From positions 33,756,536 through 33,820,535 of the forward strand of contig NC_067198.1 of assembly GCF_000699445.3 (NCBI RefSeq): DNA of 64,000 nucleotides. The letters are read 5' to 3'. Shown here one piece after another: positions 23,021 to 34,188 of the stretch (within the stretch, counting starts at the first letter, position 1; every line of letters starts with the position of its first letter). The notes under the pieces were generated by a model that had not been told where the DNA came from, searched no databases, and was given only the letters and a program-made list of their open reading frames with translations. The position numbers and the translations under genes are program-made. This DNA is from Schistosoma haematobium (Eukaryota > Platyhelminthes > Trematoda > Strigeidida > Schistosomatidae).

Positions 23021-23270
23021 ATCAGTCGGAAATCTCTTCAAAACAAAAAAGGTTATGTAAATATTATTTCAACTTATTTAAATTGAAATAATCATATCAC
23101 TTTAATGAATGACCTAGAATATACAGTTATTTAGAGCCCCAGTCATTGAATTAATAGTAATCATAATAATAATTATTGTTATTTAGATTCTATACAAATT
23201 GATATGTCCTAATTTCTTTTTACTTCAAATAAATAACTAAATAATTTGGCATTATTTAGTAAAGTATTCA
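23021..23270. other. AT-rich DNA, nothing recognised
   Basis: No supported feature. Confidence 0.4.
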
Positions 23271-23274
23271 ATTA

Positions 23275-23425
23275 TGAAATAATAATGACAATAACAATAA
23301 TGATAATAATGGTGGTGATAATCATGATAGTAATAGTAATGATGACAATAATAATAATAATGGTAATAATAATAGTAATGATAATGATAATAGTAATAGT
23401 AATAATAATAATAATAATAACGACT
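23275..23425. repeat. Imperfect (AAT)/(ATG)-type trinucleotide tract
   Basis: About 150 bp with strict three-base periodicity (AAT, AAC, GAT, GGT units), ending in (AAT)n. It yields a meaningless Ile/Met/Val frame and is a microsatellite, not a gene. Confidence 0.9.
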
Positions 23426-24068
23426 TAAATGGATTTAATAAATAACTGAAATCTAATCTAAGATAAAAGTGACAAGTAAATCTAATATTAATTAAGTAAT
23501 TTTTTTCTCATTCAATCAATTCATTTATAAAAGGTGTTGTGCTATTCATATGAAGATTGATTATTATTTAATCTAATGTTATGATGATTGATTCAGTGTA
23601 ATTAATGATTCCAAAATGAATGATTTTATTACATGATAATGATCAAAATCATTTTAGTATTATCAGTCCAATGCATTATTATTATTATTATTAAGCTATT
23701 AGAAATAGTAATTACTCATTGAATTTGTATTGAATAAATTAGCATTAAGACTTTGAAATTGAATTATTTATTTGATGTTAGAAATTTGATAGAAATTTGT
23801 AAGAATCTATAAAAGAATGATTAGTTATTGATGAATTATCAGATAGTGAACTAGGTTCTGAAATGTTTCGATAGTATCTAATCAGTATTTATGATTAAAC
23901 AATCATTGATCATTGTAGTTTATTAAGTTTGATTGGAGATTTATTTGTTCACCTTTTTAAGCTCAATGGTAACATTTAAGCTGATGAAGTAGAGGATTTA
24001 TATCTTGAAGTTCCATGTGATTATTATTCATGAGGTTTTAAAAGCTACTTTATTGATAGATTTCAACA
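23426..24068. other. AT-rich DNA, nothing recognised
   Basis: A short (TTA)n tract occurs near 23678-23694. No supported gene. Confidence 0.4.
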
Positions 24069-24404
24069 ATCAGAAGGGGTTTATGGAGATTTTAGAAATT
24101 TCACAGATTGACATCATGAGTCAATTGAAGCTAGACCACCATGGAAAACTTGGAAGCACTGGACGGTTTCAATCAGTGAAATTTCTAAAATCTCCACAAA
24201 ACTCATTCTGATAATAATCATCTGCTCACTAGTAACTGACTTCAAGAGATACTCCTGGAGTTCTAGTAAGAAGCCGTTACCAGTGGAGTTCAACCAGGTC
24301 TGTTGTGAGATATCAGCTCACTTAAGACAATGGTATACAGTGGCCCAACTTCGTGGATTGGTTGAAGTTGGACATTAACACCGTCAGATGCCGGGTCAGT
24401 GGTC

Positions 24405-24455
24405 TAGTTGGTTAAGCGCTGGCGCGCGAGACTGATAGATCCTGGGTTCGAATCT
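24405..24455 (+). promoter_or_regulatory. Internal pol III A and B boxes of the SINE
   Basis: The A box TAGTTGGTTAAGC (24405-24417) and B box GGTTCGAATCT (24445-24455) are spaced as in a tRNA gene. Pol III transcription of this family is inferred from the boxes alone. Confidence 0.65.
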
Positions 24456-24479
24456 CGCGAGGTGTGGCATTGTGGATGC

Positions 24480-24525
24480 GCACTGTTGAGGAGCCCCATA
24501 CTAGGACGAAACGGCCGTCCAGTGC
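24480..24525 (+). ncRNA. Hammerhead ribozyme with core mutation
   Basis: Stem I GCACTG/CAGTGC and stem III ACGG/CCGT with GTC are intact. The core reads TTGAGGAG, so C3 is lost, and stem II has GCCC opposite GGAC. Cleavage is probably impaired. Confidence 0.7.
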
Positions 24526-24590
24526 TTCCAAGTTTTCCATGGTGGTCTAGCTTCAACTGACTGATGATTTCAATCTGTGAGATTTCAATA

Positions 24591-25690
24591 AGGCTAAAAA
24601 TGTTTTATTCTTTTTTCATTGATATAAAGGATAATCATTGTCATTGAAATAGAACTAGGACAATACCATTGTATATATCTGCATATTAAAATAAATGGAA
24701 ATTAAAATACTTTTATCAGTATCAACAATGTAATAAGAAGACTGATCAAATCATCAATAGAGAAGAATCGCTAGTAATTTGAAAACTTTGTTTTTCTTAC
24801 ATGATGAACTACATGTTATCAAACTTTTTTGATATTTTCGTGTTACGTAACAATAGGATAAATATGTGACTGATGTAGATTCTTTTAGTGTTTTCTTATT
24901 CATATGAATTATCATTGGAAGTGAATAATTTTCATAGGATAGAATACTTTTTAAAATGGTATCACCTTGTTACATTCTATTATTTATTAATCTCATCATT
25001 AATAAACAAAGTTCATTTCAAACATTAACTTTGTTATGTTCTAATTACAGTAGGAAACAATAAACTTTTAAAAGCATCATTCCATAAGAAACTCATATAA
25101 AATAATTAGTTGTTATAATTTCATAGCTTTACATCTATATGCAGAAAAAAACCTGTTCGTTCTTGTTAATCACGACTATTTACGTAATGTTGTTTAGGAA
25201 GAATCTGAACGTTTAAGATGTAAGGTGGTGATTGAGGGTAGTCATTCAGAAATAAAATAGGTTTGATATCTTCAAATTCAAACCTCATCTCCTGAAAGAT
25301 GAGTGTGTAACCTTCTTTATACCCTAAAACTAATAGCTGTATGTATTGTTAGATCATAAATACACTCATTAGATAAATATTTATACAATAGCTATAATTA
25401 TCATGAACGTAGTTTGCTTCTTCACAACCTTGTGGGTTTTTTTCTATAAATGTAAGCTACATTTTACCTTTTTCATCTGTTCATTATTTTACTTACCGTT
25501 TCCAATCATAAAACAGACATTTAAGTAACGACATTTTTGAATTTGATTTATTGCATCCTACTATGTTGTTTAACCTATATTCACGCGCTACTTCCTAACA
25601 AAAATCATCATTAGAATTTCCTACTAAAAAATGTTTGTTTTTGTTTATAAAATAGAATTACTGTGTATGATTTGGTATTGAATATTTGGA
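24591..25690. other. AT-rich DNA, nothing recognised
   Basis: No supported feature. Confidence 0.4.
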
Positions 25691-26225
25691 TCGACCGTAC
25701 AATTGAAGAACATATGGAACTCAAAACAACTGTCTGCAAGACAACATCAAACTCAGACTGTTCAATATGAACGTCGAAACAGTCCTACTGTTCTGTATGG
25801 AGCTGAAACTTCGACAAGTATTACAACAATCATCCAAAATGTACAAGCATTTATAAACAATTGTCTATGCAAACTACTCAATGTCTGTTAGCCGAATATC
25901 ATCTGCGATAATCTACAGTGGGAAAGAACAAACCAGCTTCCAACTGAAGAGGAAATTAGGAAAGGATGTTGGAAGTGGTTCGGACACACATTCAGAAAAT
26001 CAGCAAACTACATCATGGGGCAAGCCCCAACTTGCGGTCCTGAAGGTAAGTGGAAAAGAAGAAGGCCAAAGAACCTATTACGTCGAGAAATAGAAGCAGA
26101 TATGAAAAGGATGAATAACAACTCGAAAGAACTGGAAAAGATTGCCCAGGACATGGTTGGATAGAGAGTGCTGGTGGGCGGCCTATGCTCCTACACGAGG
26201 AGTAACAGGCGTAAGTAAGAAAGTA
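25691..26225 (+). mobile_element. SR2-like LINE fragment, 3' end of the RT ORF
   Basis: The plus strand parallels the final 170 codons of the SR2-like ORF at 45.2-45.7 kb: NSKQLS, SPTVLYGAET, VQAFINNCLCK, then [35 protein letters not shown] and GGLCS, ending in GCGTAAGTAAG. Frameshifts and stops break it into several short frames. 5'-truncated and dead. Confidence 0.8.
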
Positions 26226-26909
26226 ACAACTTAAATAAGAAAAGCTCCTTATTTATATATTTCATTTGGTACATGGAGAAACTTATGTCATCTCATAACT
26301 TGTAAGAACAGTGAGTTAGGATAACTTCTACTTTTTTGATGACTCAATCTATTGCGAAAATATTTGATATCCCGTTGTGTAATATTTTAAGTTCAAACCT
26401 CTATGTCTACTTCTTTGCGATGTTTTAAAGTCTTCGACATCTATTAACCGAGATTTATTCTATATTTAGTCAAAATTAAACGAAAAGTCTTATTAAGAAT
26501 CTGTTATTTATACGTACATTCACTAACTTATTATTCTCCAAATTTTAAAAACACGAGTAAATCTTATTGCTTACCTTATAGTCACCTCTAATATTTAAAT
26601 CATTTCCTTTAATAATCAGTTGGCTTTATGTGATTAAATTATTGATACTGTTTAGTCAACTTAAGAGTTGATTTCTAAATGAACTAAAGTTTTTCTCTCA
26701 ATTTGCCAATTTATTTGATATACTTATAAACTACTGACAAGTAGCCTAAAGCGATTTCTGAAGTAATGTAGCTTATATGTAAAAGTTTTTTTCATAAAAA
26801 TTGAGTTGATAATAGGGTTGCTAAAGTTTAAATTAAATTCAAGTGATTGAGATGCCAAATTTCCCGAGAGAATATTGAGTCAGACAGCTTAATGTGGATT
26901 AAATTAAAT
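26226..26909. other. AT-rich DNA, nothing recognised
   Basis: No supported feature. Confidence 0.4.
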
Positions 26910-27555
26910 TGTGATTTGTGCTACTTATATCGATATGAGTAGTATATAATGAAAGTTCGGATTAGAATGTCTGACAACAGAAGGTCGAGAAGGAAAGAGC
27001 GGAAACAGAAAGCAATTGCTAAGAAAATGCAGGAAATATGATTAACATCTCAGTTATTGATTTCTATGATATTTCAACAAAATAATCCTGAGTAGTAACT
27101 TTTCTTAGAACCATTTATTTGTTGTCAGTATGAACGACATCTGAAAATTAGTTGAACTGATCAACACACTCAATTGACCAAAATATGCCAAGGTGATTGA
27201 TGACAAAAATAATTTAGATTTTATTAACTGTCAATACTTTTTTTATCAAATAGCCAAATTGTTAGTCTAAAACGATGTGTAGTGAACAGAACAAGAGTGG
27301 GGACAATCGAATGTATGTAACACAAAATTACAGGACTTGTTGATAAAATCTAACAATCATAAAGTAAATGCTTAATTTGCAAAATGTCCACCAATTGTCT
27401 CAAAATGACTCAGACTTCATTGTTCTTGCATTTTCATACAAATTGCATCCTGTTTCCATTCTTTACTGTTCGATCCTCTTGTCTCTCTGCTGTCAGACCT
27501 TCTGTTCACGACTAGCATCATGTACTACTTAGGTCAATATAAGTAGCACATCACA
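26910..27555. mobile_element. MITE/foldback-like element with long terminal inverted repeats
   Basis: The left 125 bp (TGTGATTTGTGCTACTTATA, then GTAGTA, AGAATGTCTGAC and GAAAACGC-like blocks up to about 27035) is mirrored in reverse complement by the right 125 bp (about 27430-27555, ending GCACATCACA). Identity is imperfect with small gaps. No coding region lies between. I could not identify a target duplication, so the superfamily is open. Confidence 0.6.
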
Positions 27556-29467
27556 GATGTATGTCAAATAAACTCCTTGAAAGTCAATATTTATGATGAA
27601 GTTTTATATTGAATTGGTGTAAAAGCTTTAAGTGATTGTTTAAAACTTGAAGCGTTTTCTTACGAATCTAGATAGCTTTTAATTATAAACAATTATCTAT
27701 CTGAAAATATCTTAAGTTTATTATGAATTATATCATCAACAAGTGAGATCTAGCTTTAGATTATTAATTTTTCGCTGACAATGAACATGTACTATTGTAT
27801 AGATGGAATTATCGAACGCCATACAATGTTTTCAAGTTTATCGTTAAGGAATAATTCATTAAACAGCAGAGTAATGTCTATAATTCATCATCAGAGGTAG
27901 TCTTATCAGATATCACTTTACAACATCAACACCAAAACTGTTGAACTTTATAAAATCTTAGAAATAAATAGATCTCGTAAATGACTGACAGTGCAGATGC
28001 ACTTGAAAGATGATTTGCTTAAAATAAACAATTGGTATTTACAAGGTCATGTAATTAATTTCCTTGATGCACTTTATAAAGTATGAACAACAATAAGATT
28101 GTTTGACAATGTCAATTCATTTTACTTCGCATGCTTTCAATCTTTCACATACACACTGATTTTTAAAAAGAAAGAAAATGTTTTACAAATGTGATTTTTG
28201 TGTAACATATATAGAGTAGAAATGGTTACTGATGTTCAGTGTTTGTCGACGCTACATTTTTCTTTCTCTTCTTAGATAACGATGACATAGACAATCAAAC
28301 GAGAACATGGGATGTGAAAACACATTTGAATTATAGATTGAAATATTGTATTCGTCGTAGGAGGTATACAGCTAGCTATACTCAAACGTGTTCTAGTGAG
28401 GACACTTGACCAAGCTCTTTTATCTAGGCTTGTCGATTAAATCAATGAGTTACATACCAATTTTGAGAACCTTTTAAGCTATTCATTTACCAATGGATAA
28501 TAATTATAATTACTTCTCGTACTCATACAGGTCCAAAATATAAATGAACAGATTGAGCGAGACAGAAAGAGACCATAATGATATAGAATGTAAAAAATCT
28601 GTTCAAATTTTTACAAATAAGCTAAACAATATGATGGAAGTGTTATTAATTACAAAGTCGTCAAAGATAAACGTTTACATTACGGTGTGACCACTTAAAT
28701 TACGTGCTTTCACTAGAGTATTTCAATGAATTATTGCATTACTGACATGCTCATATCTGAAATTTTAAAAAATGACAACCCTATCCCAACACACTTTCAA
28801 CAGATCTGCATGCATATTGAGCATACTTTAACCATATATCTTCAGAAAGTTAAGCATTCTAAGAATAATCGACTAGACCATTTTTTTATTAAAATTTAGG
28901 GCTGCTTACTCTGAAGAAGTCCAGGCAAGTTAGCTGGACGAAATGTTAGAATTATTTAAATTTCAACCAATGAGATTATTTCAAATGTAATCTTCACATA
29001 TAATACTTATAGTTTAGTTTATCAAATTATAACTGTATCAAAGAAAAATATTGTTACATAGAACTGGCACCAATAATCAATCAAAAATTAAAATAATGCC
29101 GTGGAATGTGTTTTGTTCTGTATGCTTTCATGTTTTAAGTTTGGTTATAAGCTTAAAGTTCGCTCCATAAATTTCAAGATGATAGAGGAAATTAAGCCTT
29201 CACTTCTATTTAACTTCATACAAATTGGTATGGATAAATTATTATAAGGAAAAAAACCCAACATGCATCAATTCAACAAACAAGAAGAAAAGACTTAAGC
29301 GCAAACAGAAACACAACGTAGTCACAGAGTTAAAAAGTTGAAATGGATATAAGTAATCAATTATAGATTAACTCAATGAAATCATTACATAGAAATTTAG
29401 TCGAAATTAATAGATTCTGAAAATGGTTAGAATAATAGAAGAAAATGGTGATTATCCCACTCGAAAC
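27556..29467. other. Gene-free stretch with one hammerhead-like motif
   Basis: No host exon was recognised. The motif at 28911-28944 (see separate entry) is the only structured element I could support. The rest is AT-rich. Confidence 0.4.
28911..28944 (+). ncRNA. Possible degenerate hammerhead-like motif
   Basis: CTGAAGA is followed by an extra A, then GTCCAG, a 9-base loop, CTGGAC and GAAAT. The six-base stem II is perfect and both conserved boxes are present. One extra base sits at the stem II junction and I could not identify stems I and III. Penelope-like and similar retroelements are known to carry hammerheads, so this may be a retroelement relic. Confidence 0.3.
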
Positions 29468-29952
29468 TGTTATAGCCCCAAGCCGCCAATCAGAAGCAGT
29501 GAATTATCGACCGGACCAAGGACGCGCAGAACACGTGCGAGCAGCCTAGAGTCCTGATTGGTCCTGCTTTCCGCCTACCCCAGTCAGTTAAGTTCAGAAC
29601 ACCAGTCACAGCTTCTGCGATATGAATCAATTATTTCAAACATACTGGGTGTATATACGAACCAAACAGATCACATCGTACCATAAAATAGAAAATAACA
29701 TTTGTACAAGAATTAGCCAAATGTGGCTGTGAATGTGGGAGGCAGTGACTAATAGACATGGCATAATTCAAGAATGTTAGATCGTATAATAATAGTTCAT
29801 ATGTCAAAATAAAGCTCATAATAAAAAGGGACATGAATATGAATAGTTTAGTTATTTAACAATTATACGATAAAATCTATACGCATAGTATTGGTCCATA
29901 AACAGATCCCAAAAGTTACCATTCACTATGCTTATCGGGACCTAACAGAAAC
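29463..29952 (-). mobile_element. Complete solo LTR with 5-bp target duplication
   Basis: A 480-bp unit (29468-29947) starts TGTTATAG and ends CCTAACA, the TG...CA ends of an LTR. GAAAC lies directly on both sides (29463-29467 and 29948-29952) as a target duplication. There is no second LTR or internal coding region, so it arose by LTR-LTR recombination. Gypsy- and BEL-type schistosome elements have such LTRs; I cannot assign which. Confidence 0.85.
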
Positions 29953-30662
29953 ATCCTAAAAAAAACACCTAAATTTAACAACTAAATACTTTTAAATCAC
30001 AACGTAGAGTTTTATTTTATTGAATATCAAGATACCAACGAATAACTGAATAGCACTGTTGTGATTAACTCAAATCAATATTATGACTAGTTGATACTGC
30101 CAGAACAAAAATTACTATTGTGACTTTTCTCATTTCAATATTAACTTAATATTTATTAAATTCTAATGTTATGTTACTGACAGCTTCATTACTTTATCTT
30201 TTACAATACTAAATGTACTGTATTGTTTCGTATCTTACAAAATACCTTTCTTTATTAAGTATATTTTAACTTGTTCAGATATTTCATCTTATTAACACAA
30301 ACCATTAAAGTTCAGTAGTAGAATGCTGTTATTATAAATATCTGATCTGTCGATGTTACTCTCTTCTGATACCTAAAACAAAATCATACTACCTACATTT
30401 CATTTGTTAATCATTTTAATGAAAAGTTTTATTCATTTTGGTTCTTAATTAACTCGTCAACAAAGAAATAATTTAGGTAATTGAAATTTATTTTCAGACT
30501 AAAACAGTCTACGGTTGTTGTAATTGGTTACTTATGTTATTTTTACTAATACTTTTAAACTTACAGGTTGATGCATGTTTAGGTTAATTAAACCTCATCA
30601 ACTAGCCTATGTCTAGACAGACAATTTTTTTGGACAAAAATAATTTTTTAGGTAGAGATAGA
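29953..30662. other. AT-rich DNA, nothing recognised
   Basis: No supported feature. Confidence 0.4.
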
Positions 30663-30900
30663 ATGTGGCTAGCAATTGACTCCAGAACGCGCGTTTCTTA
30701 CTATTTAAGACTCGTCAGTTGGATGTAATGGTGTCTTAGAGTTGATGTCTACTTCACCACCATTTATACCTGCTTAAAAACTGCTTGTGAATTAATGGCA
30801 ATATCAAGACAATCCACACAATACAAACGTATGTCAAGAAGAAACTTATCAATAGCAGTCTTAACCATTAATGAGATGATTCAAAAAATCAATGCATCTA
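30663..30900 (-). mobile_element. Sm-alpha hammerhead-SINE, composite and decayed
   Basis: The minus-strand hammerhead is at 30680-30724: core CTGACGAG intact, GAAAC intact, stem III ACGCGCGT perfect and site GTT. Stem II is broken. At about 30770 it is joined to a plus-oriented tail-like piece (CTGCTTGTGAATTAATGG), the same composite layout as the copy at 5.7 kb. No B box remains. Confidence 0.65.
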
Positions 30901-31665
30901 TATTTCCATACAATTAACCTTCATGTTTGTATGCCTATATCAAGGAGTATGCATGATTGAAGATACTCGCTCACGTATTTGTCGTCCTTACGCAAAAACT
31001 AATCACTTAAACTATCTATAAGAATGCCTAATTGACAATGACTCGTATGCCTATAAATTTGTGTGCAAAATGTGGATTGCGTCGGTATATATGGTCCCTA
31101 GTAGAAGCTTATTTTCAGTTATGGAAGTTTCTTCACGGTCTAGTTGCGTGCTTCGTCGTGACGCTTTCAGGGAACATTATGTGTAACCAAGCAGTGTTGC
31201 ACAATTCACCGTATACTTTCCCGATAAACACAGCTGCCTCTACATCACAAATCACTCAGATTTCTATTTCCCCTAGATCTTCTTTCTTTTGTAGCCAGTA
31301 ATCCACCTCTAAGTATAATTGAATTGGGCTTTGCCTTAGTGAGCATTAATCCCTCCATTTTTCTATCTGTTTTGCATGCTTATTTCATCACTGCAGTTAT
31401 GTATGAAATAAACTGTTGTAACTACTTTGTTTCACCTTCTCAGTACCTTAAACAGTCTGGAATTTTCTTATAAACAGTAACCTGATCTATTTTTATACAA
31501 AGCATATGAATAACGCGCGAAATAGATATAAACTTTAAGAGAATCCAATGATATTATCGCAATAAATTAATCACAGTTGGATTCATTTATTTTTCTCATA
31601 CATTTTTAATCTAATATATCTCCCCCAAACTAAATGAATTGAATCATATAATCATTTAAATTTAT
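30901..31665. other. Unrecognised stretch
   Basis: Around 31020-31310 the base composition is more balanced and a 89-codon plus frame exists. It resembles nothing I know and lacks splice or repeat context, so I do not call it a gene. Confidence 0.35.
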
Positions 31666-31832
31666 TAGACGGCCGTTTCGTCCTATTGTGAGGCTTCTTA
31701 ACAGTGCGCATCCACGATCCGGCCTCGCGAGATTCGAACCTAGGATCTATCAGTTTTTCATGGTGGTCTAGCTTTAATTAACTCATGATCTCAACTATTA
31801 AAATTACTATAAAATCCACAAAACCCCTTCTG
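31666..31832 (-). mobile_element. Hammerhead-SINE, rearranged: inverted tail plus body ending at the cleavage site
   Basis: On the minus strand the copy begins with an inverted tail (31832 to about 31753). It then jumps into the tRNA-like head (B box GGTTCGAATCT near 31731-31741) and runs through a decayed ribozyme (TTAAGAAG core) to CGGCCGTC at about 31668. The element stops exactly there, at the position where a hammerhead would cut. The flanking sequence is unrelated. Confidence 0.75.
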
Positions 31833-32581
31833 AATTTACTGAATTTATTAGACACAATTTTCTAAATACAATATGAAATACAAAGAAAGTAAGATATAAA
31901 ACTGACAACAAATGTAAAGGTTCAATGTATATGCTTTGTATATAAATTCTTCTAATAAACTTCTCATTCTTATTCATCTTATATAATATATTTATCTTCA
32001 TTTTATGAATGCTGTGACATTCTTGATTCATATCATAGATAAAAATTATATGTTTTCTTATTATTCACCAACCGAAGACTATACATAGCGAATGAAATTC
32101 CTCCTCATTTGCGTATACACACTATCTGTCATCATAACACTTTTCGTTTCATACCACATAATTCTTAAACCTTAATGCAAATACCTACTTTAAACATTGT
32201 TAACATTGATTGAATGACCTATTCAGTATACAATGAATCGGAGAACTATATACCTATTTATATTCGATCATTTTGATGTTTGATTAGATTTCCTTGAAAA
32301 AGGTTAAATCAGACTGTCAGGAGAAACATTGGATTTACTTCAAATGTATTCACTGACATTTTACAAATATATTCTTCCTCTTTAATGTCTTACATTAATT
32401 TGGTGCCGAAATACTATGAAACTATTCGAACAAATTTAAAGGAAAATTCTTATTTCATATAACATATTATGTAATTGCTTCATGTTGATTTATTTTATTA
32501 TTTAACTTGTTTATATTACGTACAACGATGACGTAAGTTTTATCTAAATGATAAATTATCATTTAAACTTCATTGTTTAAT
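31833..32581. other. AT-rich DNA, nothing recognised
   Basis: No supported feature. Confidence 0.4.
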
Positions 32582-32589
32582 AATTACTT

Positions 32590-33385
32590 GGCGTGACTCT
32601 AATTTATGGACGACCTTTTGAACAAATCTTAAATGACCTTGAGAAATATTAGCCAATCAGCAAACAGTCAGTATAGAGTAAAAATATATTATATCAAACC
32701 ATGGAAATAAAGTGGATACACTCCCTAGGCGTGGTTCAATAACTTGTCAAGGTTAGAAAGAGGTTCAGAGGTTTTAAAATCGTAATGCATGCAGTGAAGG
32801 AAATCATCCATATGTCTACAGAATAGTCGACATATGGAGTCATGATAAAGTCTCAAAAACTATATCAGCCTCGACCACATAGCTTCAATATTGTTTATGT
32901 GCACTACGGTTGTTGAGTGCACAAAATGCTACTTGTGGATAACGACATGATGCACATAATCAAGCCTATGGAGGAGTATGTACGCTCTCCAAACATCCGT
33001 ACATATTGTAGTACCTGGTTGCAGCCAGTGTTACTGGTGCTTTTATTATCCAGTTCGCAATAATTGTCGTAATTTACCCCAGTTGGGAATTATATATGTT
33101 GTTTTCATCACGAACTGACATCAGCTATAATGCCAGAAATTTATTTAGCTAAATGGATGAAAGGCTTTCGCGTTAAAATCCGAGATCTATTATCTTATAC
33201 CTCATTGATTCATCCACATATTATAGTGTCATTGTTTTATCTGTTATAGCCGCTCAATTATCACATTTTGTACAAAATTCCCTGTGAACCGATCGTACGT
33301 TAGCATTAAGTACTGAATTTGGCGCCGTAACCTTGAAGTCTCTAAACCGCTTCTGATTGGTTCGTCCATAAATTAGAGTCTCGCC
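32590..33385 (-). mobile_element. Merlin-type DNA transposon, non-autonomous, copy 2
   Basis: A 796-bp copy about 98% like the one at 19.5 kb by eye. Ends are GGCGTGACTCTAATTTATGG and its inverted partner ending GAGTCTCGCC. The flanks AATTACTT (32582-32589) and AATTATTT (33386-33393) are an 8-bp target duplication with one change. The same decayed transposase is present (TDVWRAY at 32980-33000, IEAMW within 32875-32892) with the same in-frame TAG, so the family amplified after losing its own enzyme. Confidence 0.8.
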
Positions 33386-33671
33386 AATTATTTCACTATA
33401 ACCAACATCTTATGTCAATTCGAAACTTTCAAAATTTAAATATTCATTTGAATAAGGTAAATCTTTCTTCTTCTTTTTCTTCTCTTTTTTTGGATAAAAT
33501 TTTGTAATAAAGTTTTTTTTTCTTTTTTTAGAAATAAATGATGATGAATAATTTGATTGAATACTGTCATTATAAACTAATGGTTTATTTAAATTAATAT
33601 TTTTTTCTTCAAATAAAAATCAATCAATCATGAAAATGTTTATCATTTAAAAGTAATTCATGCAATGTATA

Positions 33672-34188
33672 TGTTGTGACTTTAAGTCCGGCTAGTTATC
33701 ATGTGATTTATTTGGTAATCCAAACACTACTTATTCAATTTTAGTATTGTATTAAACCAATGATGTTCAATCGGTATGAGCAACCTAGCATTTTTATTAG
33801 TCCTTTGTTCATCTAACCTATCCAGTTGAGTTAAGAACATTAATAATAGCTCCCATGATAAAGAATTATTTATTTCAAATATACTTGATTTATATATCAG
33901 TCAAATACAGATCACATCATACCATAAAATAGAAAATAACATTTATACAAGATTAAACGGAAAAGTGGCTATGAACATAAGAAACTGTAATCAATAAATG
34001 GAACATAACTTGAAAACAGTAAATCGTACAATAATAATCTATAGATTAAAATGAAGCTTAGAATAAGAGGAATATAGATATACACAATCTAATTATTGAA
34101 TAGTTGTACAAATAGGAATATATATAAATATATAGTATTAGATCATGGAAGTTACTCGCCATCTAATCATCACCAATAGGACATAACA
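33672..34188 (-). mobile_element. Old solo LTR of the 29.5-kb family
   Basis: From about 33880 on, the sequence parallels 29630-29947 at clearly lower identity (for example CAGATCACATCATACCATAAAATAG). It ends CCAATAGGACATAACA at 34188. The left boundary near 33672 is a guess from a TGTTGTG start. It abuts the last exon of the CFAP92-like gene and supplies its final codons and stop. Confidence 0.6.

Larger units (their letters stand above)
24069..24590 (+). mobile_element. Hammerhead-SINE, longest plus-strand copy, with inverted tail at its 5' end
   Basis: 24069-24166 is the element's tail in inverted orientation, running back to the ribozyme's GGACGG stem III side. It joins a plus-strand body: partial tail (to CTCATTCTG), unique segment (24209-24388), tRNA-like head (A box near 24405-24417, B box GGTTCGAATCT at 24445-24455), hammerhead (24480-24525) and tail to about 24590. 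It shares the unique segment with the 718-1157 copy. Non-autonomous; LINE-dependent mobility is inferred. Confidence 0.8.

Noticed and set aside
23246..23428. 60-codon Ile/Met/Val frame as a membrane peptide
   Set aside because: It is the translation of an imperfect trinucleotide microsatellite.
24400..24470. A genuine tRNA gene
   Set aside because: A and B boxes are present, but the acceptor and anticodon stems do not form and the sequence continues into a SINE body. The same holds for the copies at 0.8, 1.2, 18.8 and 35.3 kb.
31032..31301. 89-codon plus-strand frame as a gene
   Set aside because: No splice context, no recognisable domain and no start context; probably chance in less AT-rich repeat DNA.
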